Assembly (NCBI GenBank): GCA_007695345.1
Contig: REDZ01000077.1
Location: 1-43,634 of the forward strand
Direction of reading: 5' to 3'
DNA: 43,634 bases
Source: Paracoccaceae bacterium
GTDB taxonomy: Bacteria > Pseudomonadota > Alphaproteobacteria > Rhodobacterales > Rhodobacteraceae
Part shown: piece after piece, positions 34,884 through 42,896 of the stretch
Layout: every line of letters starts with the position of its first letter
Position numbering within the stretch: the stretch's first letter is position 1
Notes under the pieces: model-generated
What the model was told of the DNA's origin: nothing
Database searches by the model: none
What the model saw: only the letters and a program-made list of their open reading frames with translations
Position numbers and translations under genes: made by a program

Positions 34884-35303
34884 GGATTGTCACCTTTTTC
34901 GGATTCCAGGCGGGCAGCACCCGCCTTTCAAGACCGATCGCGCGTCCGATGCAAGGGGGCAAACCCGTTTGCCACCAGAAACCGCCTGCCGCGCGCGCTG
35001 TTGCCGGATGCGCGGGCCGTTGAGCCATGTTTTCAGCCTGCACTCAGCGCGCGCGTGACCGACATAGCGCAACGCCATCAGCCTGCAGGCCACAGTATTG
35101 AAACCCATGCCTCACCTCACACGGGCACGGGTTGTCGCCCGCAGCCAGGTGATGCAGATCCGCCCGGCCACGACAGGCATTGGCGTCATGCGGGCGGTGG
35201 TCGATGCGATGAAAGGGCACCTCTCGACGGCACGTCAGGCCCTGTAGGGACTGGCATGACCGTTCTCCCGATCCCGAATGTGACTGCATTGCCCGCGCCT
35301 GTC
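34884..35303. other. Control region upstream of the glycogen operon
   Basis: About 420 bp separate glgP (minus) from fkbM (also minus). Two mini-ORFs start back to back at CATG (35106-35109): a 72-codon one on the minus strand with GAGGTGAGG upstream, and a 46-codon one on the plus strand (ends 35247). Neither is recognised. The glg promoter must be here but cannot be located confidently. Confidence 0.5.
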
Positions 35304-36080
35304 TCAGATCCGTCGCGCGTAGATATCCCCTGAATTGGCGCTGTCAGGAAGCGTGCTGACCACCTCAAGCATTTCTTGCGCACAGAGCCATGGGCGATGG
35401 CGCAACCTGTGCTCTTCGCCAAGGCTGAGATTGAACTCATGGCGGCCAAGCCCTTGCAGATAGCGGATGCATGCCAGCGCGACCGAACGCTGGAGTGTCG
35501 TGATCTCAAACGACAGCAAGGGCAGCGCGCAGCTCAGCCCCTGCAGGACTGCCAGTTCATGCCCCTCGACATCGATCTTGACGAAATCGGGCTCCCCGAA
35601 TTCGGCGATCAGCGTATCGAGCGTGGTCACCGGGACCTCAATCTGTCCCTCCCAGACCTGCCCCTCCCACCCCGGCACATTCCGGGCCGCCGCGATGAAT
35701 GCGGGCGCGAGCGTGGCAACTGTCGGGTTACGGGGATTGAGATGGAGCGTGGCCGCGCCGCGCCGCTGCCCGACCGCATGGGGGCGCAAGGTCGCACAGG
35801 CATTGCGCCCATGGATCAGTCGCAACGCGCGAAACAGACGTGGCTGCGGTTCCAGCGCAACCACCGACGCGCCAAGCCGCAGGAAACTGGCAGTCCGGTC
35901 ACCGACATGCGCGCCGATGTCAAAGGCCAGCGCGCCGGGCGTGATGAAGCGTGCATGCAGGCGGTCCATTCGTGCCGTGCGCGCCCTGTCGCGGTAGTAA
36001 ACCGAAAGCGAGCGGCCGATGGCGCGCAGCGGTTCGCGGCCTTGTCCAGGCGAATGACTGGTATCCCCAACCCCATGCAT
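35304..36080 (-). CDS. FkbM family methyltransferase
   Basis: The 258-residue protein carries ALAFDIGAHVGDRTASFLRL (SAM-binding G-x-G), ASVVALEPQPRLFRAL and DFVKIDVEGHELAVLQGL, the FkbM signature with K-x-D-V-E-G-x-E. These enzymes methylate hydroxyls of sugars or polyketides; in surface-polysaccharide loci they often cap or modify glycan chains. The start is uncertain: ATG at 36080 with AGGAGAG 12 bases upstream is used; the open frame to 36146 is possible. It lies near another methyltransferase and glf, so a role in a cell-surface glycan is likely, but this is inferred from context. No glycosyltransferase is visible between them. Confidence 0.85.
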   Translation of the reverse strand: MHGVGDTSHSPGQGREPLRAIGRSLSVYYRDRARTARMDRLHARFITPGALAFDIGAHVGDRTASFLRLGASVVALEPQPRLFRALRLIHGRNACATLRPHAVGQRRGAATLHLNPRNPTVATLAPAFIAAARNVPGWEGQVWEGQIEVPVTTLDTLIAEFGEPDFVKIDVEGHELAVLQGLSCALPLLSFEITTLQRSVALACIRYLQGLGRHEFNLSLGEEHRLRHRPWLCAQEMLEVVSTLPDSANSGDIYARRI

Positions 36081-36382
36081 TTGCCTGTTCGCTCTCCTGC
36101 AGTTCCGGGCCGAAACCAGACTGACCGTCATGACACCCGTAGACAAGGGCGCAGGACCCGTTCAATGGCGCCGTCATGCGGCGCGACATGAGGCGTATTC
36201 GGAAACCCGTTTCCTGTGCGAGGTGATCGGGCAGAATGGCGCGCGCGGCGCATGGCAAGACGCTGCCGCAGGTTTGTGACGATACAGAAAATTTCCCCGC
36301 ACTGACGGTTTGACGCGTTATCCGGGGGCGGGCATATGGGGCCGATCCTGTTAATCCATTGGTGCAGGATCGAACATGCGTA
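36081..36382. other. Gene-free interval between two methyltransferase genes
   Basis: About 300 bp without a convincing ORF. A short palindrome GGAAACCCGTTTCC occurs near 36200. No promoter was identified. Confidence 0.4.
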
Positions 36383-37036
36383 TCAGGGTGTAACGCGACA
36401 AAGCGTGTGGATAACCCGGATCTCATCTGCGAACTCTTCATTGCCTGGCAAATAAGGCATCGGCGCGCTGACCTTGTCGCGCTGCCATGCCCCTTCGGCC
36501 TCCATCCTCTCTATCATCTCGTCAAAGCCGCGCTCTTCCCAGAGATCGGTGCGCTGGGTGAATGCGATCACCCCCCCGCCGCGCACGATGCGGCACAGAT
36601 CGCGCAACAATGCCTCGGCATCGGCGATATATGTCAGCACGCCCACGGTCGCGGCGATGTCATAGATGTTGTCATCGACAGGAAGCGGTGTCTCCTGCAG
36701 GTTATGCTGCATCAGCAGATCATAAATGCCGCGCTTTTGCGCCTGTTTCAGCGACGCCGCCGAAATATCCATGCCGTCAAGCGCAAGCGCGGCCCGTTGG
36801 CAAAGGGCATGCCCCAACTGACCTGTACCGCAACCCACATCCAGAACCCGCGTGCCGGATGACAGATGTGGCGATAGCAGATCGGCGGAATCCTCTGGCG
36901 CGCGATAAAGCCAGGCTTGCAGCGTCGCGTCATAGCCATCTGCCCAGTCGTCATAATATTGCTGCACGGCGCGTGCGTCCGTCGTGCCCTGCCTCAGTGA
37001 CGTGAGCGGTCCATCAACATCCGGGCGTTTCGTCAT
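36383..37036 (-). CDS. Class I SAM-dependent methyltransferase
   Basis: The 217-residue protein has YYDDWADGYDATLQ, then GTRVLDVGCGTGQLGHALC (SAM motif I), LDGMDISAASLKQAQKRG (acidic motif II) and VGVLTYIADAEALLRDLCRI followed by RGGGVIAFTQ. This is the Methyltransf_11/25 fold; substrates range from small molecules and quinones to lipids and cannot be predicted. The ATG at 37036 has GGAGG five bases upstream. It is divergent from glf, about 270 bp apart. No fused second domain is present. Confidence 0.9.
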   Translation of the reverse strand: MTKRPDVDGPLTSLRQGTTDARAVQQYYDDWADGYDATLQAWLYRAPEDSADLLSPHLSSGTRVLDVGCGTGQLGHALCQRAALALDGMDISAASLKQAQKRGIYDLLMQHNLQETPLPVDDNIYDIAATVGVLTYIADAEALLRDLCRIVRGGGVIAFTQRTDLWEERGFDEMIERMEAEGAWQRDKVSAPMPYLPGNEEFADEIRVIHTLCRVTP

Positions 37037-37303
37037 CGTGCCTCCAATGCCTGATTATTCTGCAACCAGCGCCATAATCGTGATCGCAGCGGCATCTCCA
37101 TGCCTACCGGCGAAGCCCGAGTTTTGCAAATCCCGGCGGTCCATGTTGCCTGCGCCACGCGAAACAGACAGACCGCAGAAAGATCACATCAGTGCGGGAC
37201 CGTGACGGTCTTTGCGCAATCCCCGACAGCCCCCTTAACGCCCCATACACCCCTAAGTGCCATCCTGCATACCACAGCCAACCCGCGCAGGATGGAGGGT
37301 CAG

Positions 37304-38464
37304 GTGACGCTGGAAAAGACGCTGCTTGTCGTAGGGGCCGGGTTTACCGGCGCTGTCGTTGCGCGCCACATGGCCGAAGCGGGGCATCGCGCCATCGTCA
37401 TCGATGCGCGCGATCACGTTGCCGGAAATTGCCATACCGCGCGCGACCCGCGCACCGGCATCATGGTGCATGTCCATGGGCCGCATATCTTTCACACGGA
37501 CGATTCCGGGGTGTGGGATTTCATCAACCGCCACGCCCGCATGATGCCCTATCGCCATCAGGTCAAGGCACAGGTCGGCGGGCAGGTCTATTCCATGCCG
37601 ATCAACCTGCACACGATCACCCAGTTCTTCGGACGCGCCATGTCCCCGGCGCAGGCACAGGCGCTGATCGCCGAACAGGCGCTGACAGGCCCCGCACCCC
37701 CGCGCAGTTTCGAGGATCAGGCCCTGCGCATGATGGGCCGCCCGATCTATGAGGCGTTCTTCCGGGGCTACACGCAAAAGCAATGGGGCGTGGCCCCCAA
37801 CCGGCTGCCCGCATCAATCCTCAAGCGTCTGCCCATGCGCTTTACCTATGATGACAACTACTTTTTTCACCAGTATCAGGGCATCCCGCGCGATGGCTAT
37901 ACGGCGGCCGTTGCGTCCATCCTGGATCACCCGCGCATTGCGCTGGTCCTGAACACACGGGCGGAGGATTTCGGGACCGACGGGGTGGATCACATTGTCT
38001 ATACAGGGCCACTGGATCGGTATTTCGGCCATCGGCTGGGGCGGCTGGGCTATCGCACGCTGGATTTCGAGCACCGGATCGTCAATGCCCCCTATCAGGG
38101 CATTGCGGTGATGAATTACTGCGACCCGGACATCCCGCATACACGTGTGACCGAGCATATGTATTTCGCCCCGTGGGAGGCTGGCAATCACGCGCAATCA
38201 GTCGTCACGCATGAATACAGCCGCGCGGCGGGACCCGATGACACGCCCTATTACCCGCTGCGCCTGCTGGATGACAAAGCACTCCTGCGGCAATATGAGG
38301 GGCTGGCGCGCGCGACCGCCGGCGTCACCTTTGCCGGGCGGCTGGGCAGCTACGCCTATCTGGATATGGATGTCGCGATCCGCCGCGCGATGGATGTGGC
38401 CGAGCACCTGACCCGCGCCTTCGCTCGGGGACAGGTGCCGGAGGCTTTCGTGCACCCGATATGA
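37304..38464 (+). CDS. glf: UDP-galactopyranose mutase
   Basis: The 386-residue flavoprotein starts with the Rossmann FAD motif VVGAGFTGAVVARHMAEAG and has HVAGNCHTARD, HVHGPHIFHT, YTQKQWGVAPNRLPASILKR and TYDDNYFFHQYQGIPRDGYT. These are the Glf signatures for UDP-galactopyranose/furanose interconversion, with the arginine-rich substrate pocket. The C terminus has GRLGSYAYLDMDVAIRRAMD. It supplies UDP-galactofuranose for lipopolysaccharide or exopolysaccharide. A GTG at 37304 with GGAGGG before it is used; an ATG four codons earlier (37292) is the alternative. Its stop is seven bases from the convergent M32 carboxypeptidase stop. Confidence 0.95.
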   Translation: MTLEKTLLVVGAGFTGAVVARHMAEAGHRAIVIDARDHVAGNCHTARDPRTGIMVHVHGPHIFHTDDSGVWDFINRHARMMPYRHQVKAQVGGQVYSMPINLHTITQFFGRAMSPAQAQALIAEQALTGPAPPRSFEDQALRMMGRPIYEAFFRGYTQKQWGVAPNRLPASILKRLPMRFTYDDNYFFHQYQGIPRDGYTAAVASILDHPRIALVLNTRAEDFGTDGVDHIVYTGPLDRYFGHRLGRLGYRTLDFEHRIVNAPYQGIAVMNYCDPDIPHTRVTEHMYFAPWEAGNHAQSVVTHEYSRAAGPDDTPYYPLRLLDDKALLRQYEGLARATAGVTFAGRLGSYAYLDMDVAIRRAMDVAEHLTRAFARGQVPEAFVHPI

Positions 38465-38471
38465 CGCCGCC

Positions 38472-39941
38472 TCACAGCCGGTACAGCGCGCGGAACTTGG
38501 CCTCGAGATAGTCCATCAAAGGCCCCTCATCGGGGGTGAAGCCGCAGGCATGGGCAATCGTGTCACGCGGCGCGCGCAGCGCCCCGAAACGCTGCAGTTT
38601 CTCGCGCAGCCAACCCGTCGCAGCCGATGTGTCACCCTGGGCAAGCTGCGCATCGAGATCGGGGTGATCTGCGCGCAGCGACTGGTACAGACAGCCTGCA
38701 TAGACATTGCCCAGCGCGTAGGTCGGGAAATAGCCGAACAGGCCCACGGACCAATGCACATCCTGCAACACGCCATGCGACGGGCGGTCCACCGGATAGC
38801 CGAAATCGGACATGAAGCGCGTGTTCCATGCCTCTTCCAGATCGGCGGCGTCCAGCTTGCCGCGCATCAGATCGCGCTCCAGATCGAAGCGCAGCATGAT
38901 ATGAAGGTTATACTGGATCTCATCCGCCTCGGTCCGGATATAGCCGGTCGTCACGCGATTGACGGCGGCATAGAAGCTCTCGGCATCGGCAACCGACAGC
39001 GCGCCGAATTCCTGCACCATCGCGCCATGCAGCCAGCCGGTAAAGGCGCGCGAGCGGCCAATCTGGTTCTCGTAGATCCGGCTCTGGCTCTCATGCACCC
39101 CCATCGACACACCGCGCCCGATGGGGGTCAGCAGATGCTCGGCCCCGACGCCCTGTTCATAGGCGGCATGGCCGACCTCGTGGATCGTGGAGTAGAGGCA
39201 GTTGAACGGCTCTTCAATCGCGACGCGGGTGGTGATGCGCACATCCGTCCCCGACCCGGATGAGAACGGGTGCACGGCAAGATCGATCCGCCCGCGCGTG
39301 AAATCATAGCCGAAATGTTCCGCAAGCCTGCGAGAGACGCGCAATTGCCCGTCCTGCGGGAAATGCCCGGTCAGCGCGGGCGGGCTGTCGGCGCCCAGCA
39401 CGGCCTCGCGCAGCGCGACCAGACGCGGGCGCATCCGGTCAAAGGTCGCGGCCACAGTCTCGGAATCCGTCTCGGGTTCGTAATCGGCCATCAGCGCGTC
39501 ATAAGGGTCGCCGCCTGCGGCAATCGCCTGCCCCTCTTCCCGCCGCAGCGCGATCATCTTCTCCAGCCAGGGCAGGAAACTTGCGACATCATCCGCCAGC
39601 CGCGCTTCTTCCCATGCGGCCTGCGCCAGCGGCGTCAGCCGCGCGAGTTCGGACGCCAGCCGCGCGGGCACCCGCGTGTTGCGCGCATAGTCACGGCGCA
39701 ATTCACGCAGATTGGCGGCGGCAACGTCATCCGTGGCCTCGGCCCTGTCCAGCAATTCGCCCAGCCGCGGATCCGTGCGGCGGGCATGCAGCACATCTTC
39801 CAGTGCGGCCATTTCCTCGGACCGCTGTGCGTTGGACCCGCGCGGCATCATGGTCTGCTGGTCCCAGCCCAGCCGGCCCGAAATCTGGGACAGCGCCTCG
39901 GTCTGGCGGGCATGGGCCATCAGGTCATCATAGGCGGTCAT
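38472..39941 (-). CDS. Metallocarboxypeptidase, M32 family
   Basis: The 489-residue protein begins MTAYDDLMAHARQTEAL and carries STIHEVGHAAYEQGVG with the zinc site H254-E255-x2-H258; the third zinc ligand lies in the downstream SQSRIYENQIGRS region. Also family-typical are DVRITTRVAIEEPFNCLYS and SVGLFGYFPTYALGNVYAG. M32 (thermostable carboxypeptidase 1-like) enzymes trim C-terminal residues of peptides in the cytoplasm. Its ATG overlaps the ctaA TGA (39938-39941), so it is translationally coupled to haem A synthase; no functional link is known. It is convergent to glf, seven bases apart. Confidence 0.94.
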   Translation of the reverse strand: MTAYDDLMAHARQTEALSQISGRLGWDQQTMMPRGSNAQRSEEMAALEDVLHARRTDPRLGELLDRAEATDDVAAANLRELRRDYARNTRVPARLASELARLTPLAQAAWEEARLADDVASFLPWLEKMIALRREEGQAIAAGGDPYDALMADYEPETDSETVAATFDRMRPRLVALREAVLGADSPPALTGHFPQDGQLRVSRRLAEHFGYDFTRGRIDLAVHPFSSGSGTDVRITTRVAIEEPFNCLYSTIHEVGHAAYEQGVGAEHLLTPIGRGVSMGVHESQSRIYENQIGRSRAFTGWLHGAMVQEFGALSVADAESFYAAVNRVTTGYIRTEADEIQYNLHIMLRFDLERDLMRGKLDAADLEEAWNTRFMSDFGYPVDRPSHGVLQDVHWSVGLFGYFPTYALGNVYAGCLYQSLRADHPDLDAQLAQGDTSAATGWLREKLQRFGALRAPRDTIAHACGFTPDEGPLMDYLEAKFRALYRL

Positions 39942-41092
39942 GCAGGTGTTCCTTTCCCGCGCAGTCGGTCAAATCGTGGGTATTGCGCCAGATGCCGCGC
40001 GCGAATGATCAGCACCCACAGAAGCACCGCTGTCGCCTGATGCGCAATGCCCAATTGCCAGGGCGCGCCATACATGACGGTCGCGATCCCGAGGGCGATC
40101 TGCGCGGCCATCACCACGCACATCGCATTGAACGCCGCGCGCGTGGTCGAATAGGTGGATTTGCGCCCGCGCAGCCAGACGATGACAGCAAAGATCGCCA
40201 GCAGATATCCGGCCTTGCGGTGGATGAATTGCGTCGTGGCCGGGTTTTCAAAGAAATTGGTCCACAGCGGCTGCATCGCGAACAGTTCGGGCGGGATGAA
40301 CACGCCGTTCATCAGCGGCCAGTCAGTATAGCCGCGCCCGGCATCGATGCCTGCGACCAGCGCGCCCAGCACGATCTGCAGAAAGGCGAAATGCATCAGC
40401 CCCGTGGACATCGAGAACAACCGCCCCTCGCGCGCGCGCCGCGCCGCGATCAGGTCGGATTCGGGCCGGTTGAGAAGGAACGCATACCACGCGATCATGC
40501 CCAGAATGACAAAGGCCAGCCCCAGATGCACCGCCAGCCGGTAAGAGGCGACCGCCACCATCCCCTCGGTCAGGCCAGAGGCCACCATCCACCAGCCGAT
40601 CGCGCCCTGCACGCCCCCCAGCGCGCCCAGCGCCAGCAGGCGCGGTGTCCAGCCTGTGGGGATCTGTCCGCGCAGCCAGAACCACAGGAACCCCACGCCC
40701 CAGACCAGCCCGATCACGCGACCCAGTTGCCGGTGGCCCCATTCCCACCAGTAGATGATCTTGAACTCGTCCATCGTCATGCCGCGATTGACGATGGTGT
40801 ACTGATCGATCTGGCGGTATTTCTCGAATTCCTCGGCCCACATCTCGGCCGTGTAGGGCGGGATGGCCCCGGTCACGGGGCGCCATTCGGTGATCGACAG
40901 GCCGGAATCCGTCAGCCGCGTCATGCCGCCCACGACGATCATCACGCAGACCAGCGCAAAAAGCGACATCAACCACAGGCGGATCGCGCCGCGCGCGCCA
41001 GAGCGTGCGCGGTCAATCCCGCCGGGGGACGCTGTGCGCGACGGCGGGGTGTCCTTGCCGACCTCTTCGAAGATAGCGCGATTTTTCGCCAT
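39938..41092 (-). CDS. ctaA: Haem A synthase
   Basis: The 384-residue membrane protein is of the COX15/CtaA type 2 family with eight hydrophobic segments. MIVVGGMTRLTDSGLSITEW and WEWGHRQLGRVIGL (haem ligand histidine) come in the first half; VHLGLAFVILG, FIHRKAGYLLAIF and IAHQATAVLLW supply the other three conserved histidines. It converts haem O to haem A for aa3-type cytochrome oxidases, using water-derived oxygen. The ATG at 41092 has AGGAG six bases upstream. It overlaps the carboxypeptidase gene by four bases at its end. The N terminus (about 35 residues) is basic and cytoplasmic. Confidence 0.95.
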   Translation of the reverse strand: MAKNRAIFEEVGKDTPPSRTASPGGIDRARSGARGAIRLWLMSLFALVCVMIVVGGMTRLTDSGLSITEWRPVTGAIPPYTAEMWAEEFEKYRQIDQYTIVNRGMTMDEFKIIYWWEWGHRQLGRVIGLVWGVGFLWFWLRGQIPTGWTPRLLALGALGGVQGAIGWWMVASGLTEGMVAVASYRLAVHLGLAFVILGMIAWYAFLLNRPESDLIAARRAREGRLFSMSTGLMHFAFLQIVLGALVAGIDAGRGYTDWPLMNGVFIPPELFAMQPLWTNFFENPATTQFIHRKAGYLLAIFAVIVWLRGRKSTYSTTRAAFNAMCVVMAAQIALGIATVMYGAPWQLGIAHQATAVLLWVLIIRARHLAQYPRFDRLRGKGTPA

Positions 41093-41174
41093 TCGGCGCT
41101 CCTGTTCTTATGTCGCGGCGCAAGCTAGTCGCTGCGCACGCATGGTTCAAGCGGCGGCTATGTCGCAGCGCGCC

Positions 41175-41933
41175 TCAGCGGCCACTGCCGCGCGTCAGTT
41201 GCCGCAGCATCCCGTGGAGGATCTGCACATCGGCGCGGGTCAGCGCCAGCCGCGCCCACATGTTGCGCAGCGCAAGCCGCATGGTGGGGGCCTTGGCGGG
41301 GGGAAAGAAAAAACCCGCCGATTCCAGCTTCTCCTCGACATGATCGCCCAGCTTCTCACGCTCGATCGCAGTGGCGAAATCGGTGCCGGCCATCTCCATC
41401 ACCTCGGCTGGGGCATCATGGCCAAGGCGCGCGAATTCATAGGCCACCAGCAACACGCATTGCGCCAGGTTGAGCGAATAGAAGGCCGGGTTGACCGGAA
41501 CGGTGATGATCGCATTGGCACGCGCCACATCCGGGTTTTCCAGCCCCGCGCGTTCGGGACCGAACAGCACGGCCACGCGTTTGCCCGCGCCCAGCATGGC
41601 GCGGGCCTCCTGCATGGCGCGCTCTGGCGTCAGCACGGGCTTGGTCAGCCCCCGCCCGCGCGCGGTTGTCGCATAGACATAGTCGCAATCGCCAATGGCC
41701 TCGGGCAGGGTGTCGAACACGCCCGCCCGGTCCAGCACGGGGGACGCGCCCGAGGCCATGGCCGTCGCGCGCGGATTGGGCCAGCCATCGCGCGGGGCCA
41801 CCAGCCGCATGCGCGCGCAGCCGAAATTCAGCATGGCGCGGGCGCTCGCACCGATATTCTCGCCCATCTGCGGGCGCACCAGCACCATCAGCGGCGTGGG
41901 GGCATCGAACAGGGGCGATTGCTCTGGGGTCAT
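41175..41933 (-). CDS. trmJ: tRNA (cytidine/uridine-2'-O-)-methyltransferase TrmJ
   Basis: The 252-residue SPOUT enzyme has LVRPQMGENIGASARAMLNF, ARMRLVAPRDGWPN, DYVYATTARGRGLTKPVLTP, AVLFGPERAGLENPDVARAN and VPVNPAFYSLNLAQCVLLVAYE, the knotted SAM-binding C-terminal part of the SPOUT core. It is the TrmJ/TrmH-like group that methylates ribose at position 32 of tRNA anticodon loops. The last 60 residues are helical and family-typical. The ATG at 41933 has GGAG upstream. It lies 82 bp from ctaA in the same direction and is divergent from the ThiE-like gene. Confidence 0.92.
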   Translation of the reverse strand: MTPEQSPLFDAPTPLMVLVRPQMGENIGASARAMLNFGCARMRLVAPRDGWPNPRATAMASGASPVLDRAGVFDTLPEAIGDCDYVYATTARGRGLTKPVLTPERAMQEARAMLGAGKRVAVLFGPERAGLENPDVARANAIITVPVNPAFYSLNLAQCVLLVAYEFARLGHDAPAEVMEMAGTDFATAIEREKLGDHVEEKLESAGFFFPPAKAPTMRLALRNMWARLALTRADVQILHGMLRQLTRGSGR

Positions 41934-42053
41934 GGGCGCTCCGGCGGTGGGGACGCCCTCTCCTATCGCCGGGGCCCGGTCGCGGCAAGCGCCGCTTGTC
42001 AGGGCAAGGGCCGCCCGTTAAGAGGGCCGCAGCAGACGCGCAGCGAGCAGGCC

Positions 42054-42671
42054 ATGACCGACCAGACCCCACAGATCTACCTGATCACGCCCCCGGTGAT
42101 TGACCTGCAAGCCTTTCCCGACCAGCTGGCCCGGCTATGCGATGCCCAGCCCATCGCCTGTCTGCGCCTGTCGCTTGCCACTCAGGACGAGGACACGCTG
42201 CTGCGCGCGGGCGATGCGCTGCGCGAAATTGCCCATGCCCGCGACATTCCGCTGGTGATCGCTGATCATGTGCTGCTGGTGGACCGCCTGGGGCTGGACG
42301 GGGTGCATCTGGACGGGCCAGCAGCCGCCCTGCGCAAGCTGCGCGGGACGATGGGGCCTGACGCGATCATCGGTGCGTTTTGCGGCACATCACGCCATGA
42401 CGGGATCACCGCGGGCGAGGCCGGGGCCGATTACGTCAGCTTCGGCCCGGTGGGGGCGACCAGCCTCGGGCAGGGTGCGCAGGCGCCGCATGAGCTGTTC
42501 GCCTGGTGGTCCGAGATGATCGAGATGCCCGTGGTGGCCGAAGGCGCATTGAGCCGCGATCTGATCGCGGCGCTGGCCCCGGTGAGCGATTTCTTCGCCC
42601 TTGGCACAGAGGTCTGGGACACCCCCGACCCGGTCGCCGCACTGGCCGATCTGACCGCCCCGCTGCGCTAG
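42054..42671 (+). CDS. ThiE/TenI-fold protein, divergent
   Basis: The 205-residue protein has the thiamine-phosphate synthase fold: IYLITPPVIDLQAFPDQLAR, IPLVIADHVLLVDRLGLDGV, VHLDGPAAALRKLRGTMG, IIGAFCGTSRHDG, AGADYVSFGPVGATSLGQG. However, true ThiE residues are not kept. The Q-x-R-x-K pyrophosphate strand reads CLRLSL, the N-D-R of the active site reads A-D-H, and the FGPV-x-x-T-x-T-K loop lacks the lysine. Hence it may be a TenI-like or non-thiamine relative; a role in thiamine synthesis is not supported here. The ATG at 42054 has a weak ribosome site. No other thi gene is nearby. It is divergent from trmJ. Confidence 0.75.
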   Translation: MTDQTPQIYLITPPVIDLQAFPDQLARLCDAQPIACLRLSLATQDEDTLLRAGDALREIAHARDIPLVIADHVLLVDRLGLDGVHLDGPAAALRKLRGTMGPDAIIGAFCGTSRHDGITAGEAGADYVSFGPVGATSLGQGAQAPHELFAWWSEMIEMPVVAEGALSRDLIAALAPVSDFFALGTEVWDTPDPVAALADLTAPLR

Positions 42672-42807
42672 TTGTTCGTTTACCGAAGGTCGTCCCCTCC
42701 GTCCGGGGCGTCACACATTGCCCCTGCGCATCTACCCGCGCAATTTTGCGCCTGTTGATGACGGCGCAACGCCTGCGACCAGGATTGCAGGCGCGCAGCG
42801 CCCGCGC

Positions 42808-42822
42808 CCGGCACATTGCCGG
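42808..42822. terminator. Possible hairpin between ThiE-like gene and galU
   Basis: CCGGCA and TGCCGG form a perfect 6-bp stem with a three-base loop, between convergent genes. There is no T-run, so it is only a weak terminator candidate. Confidence 0.35.
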
Positions 42823-42896
42823 ACCGGCCCCCTGAACTGCCATGCTGATGCCGGGATCAGCCTGTCGCGCTGTTGCGGGCACTGGGCAGGCCCACG

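Noticed and set aside
32622-35333. Very long plus-strand ORF opposite glgP
   Set aside because: It is a GC-rich shadow of glgP; glgP has full phosphorylase motifs and a ribosome site.
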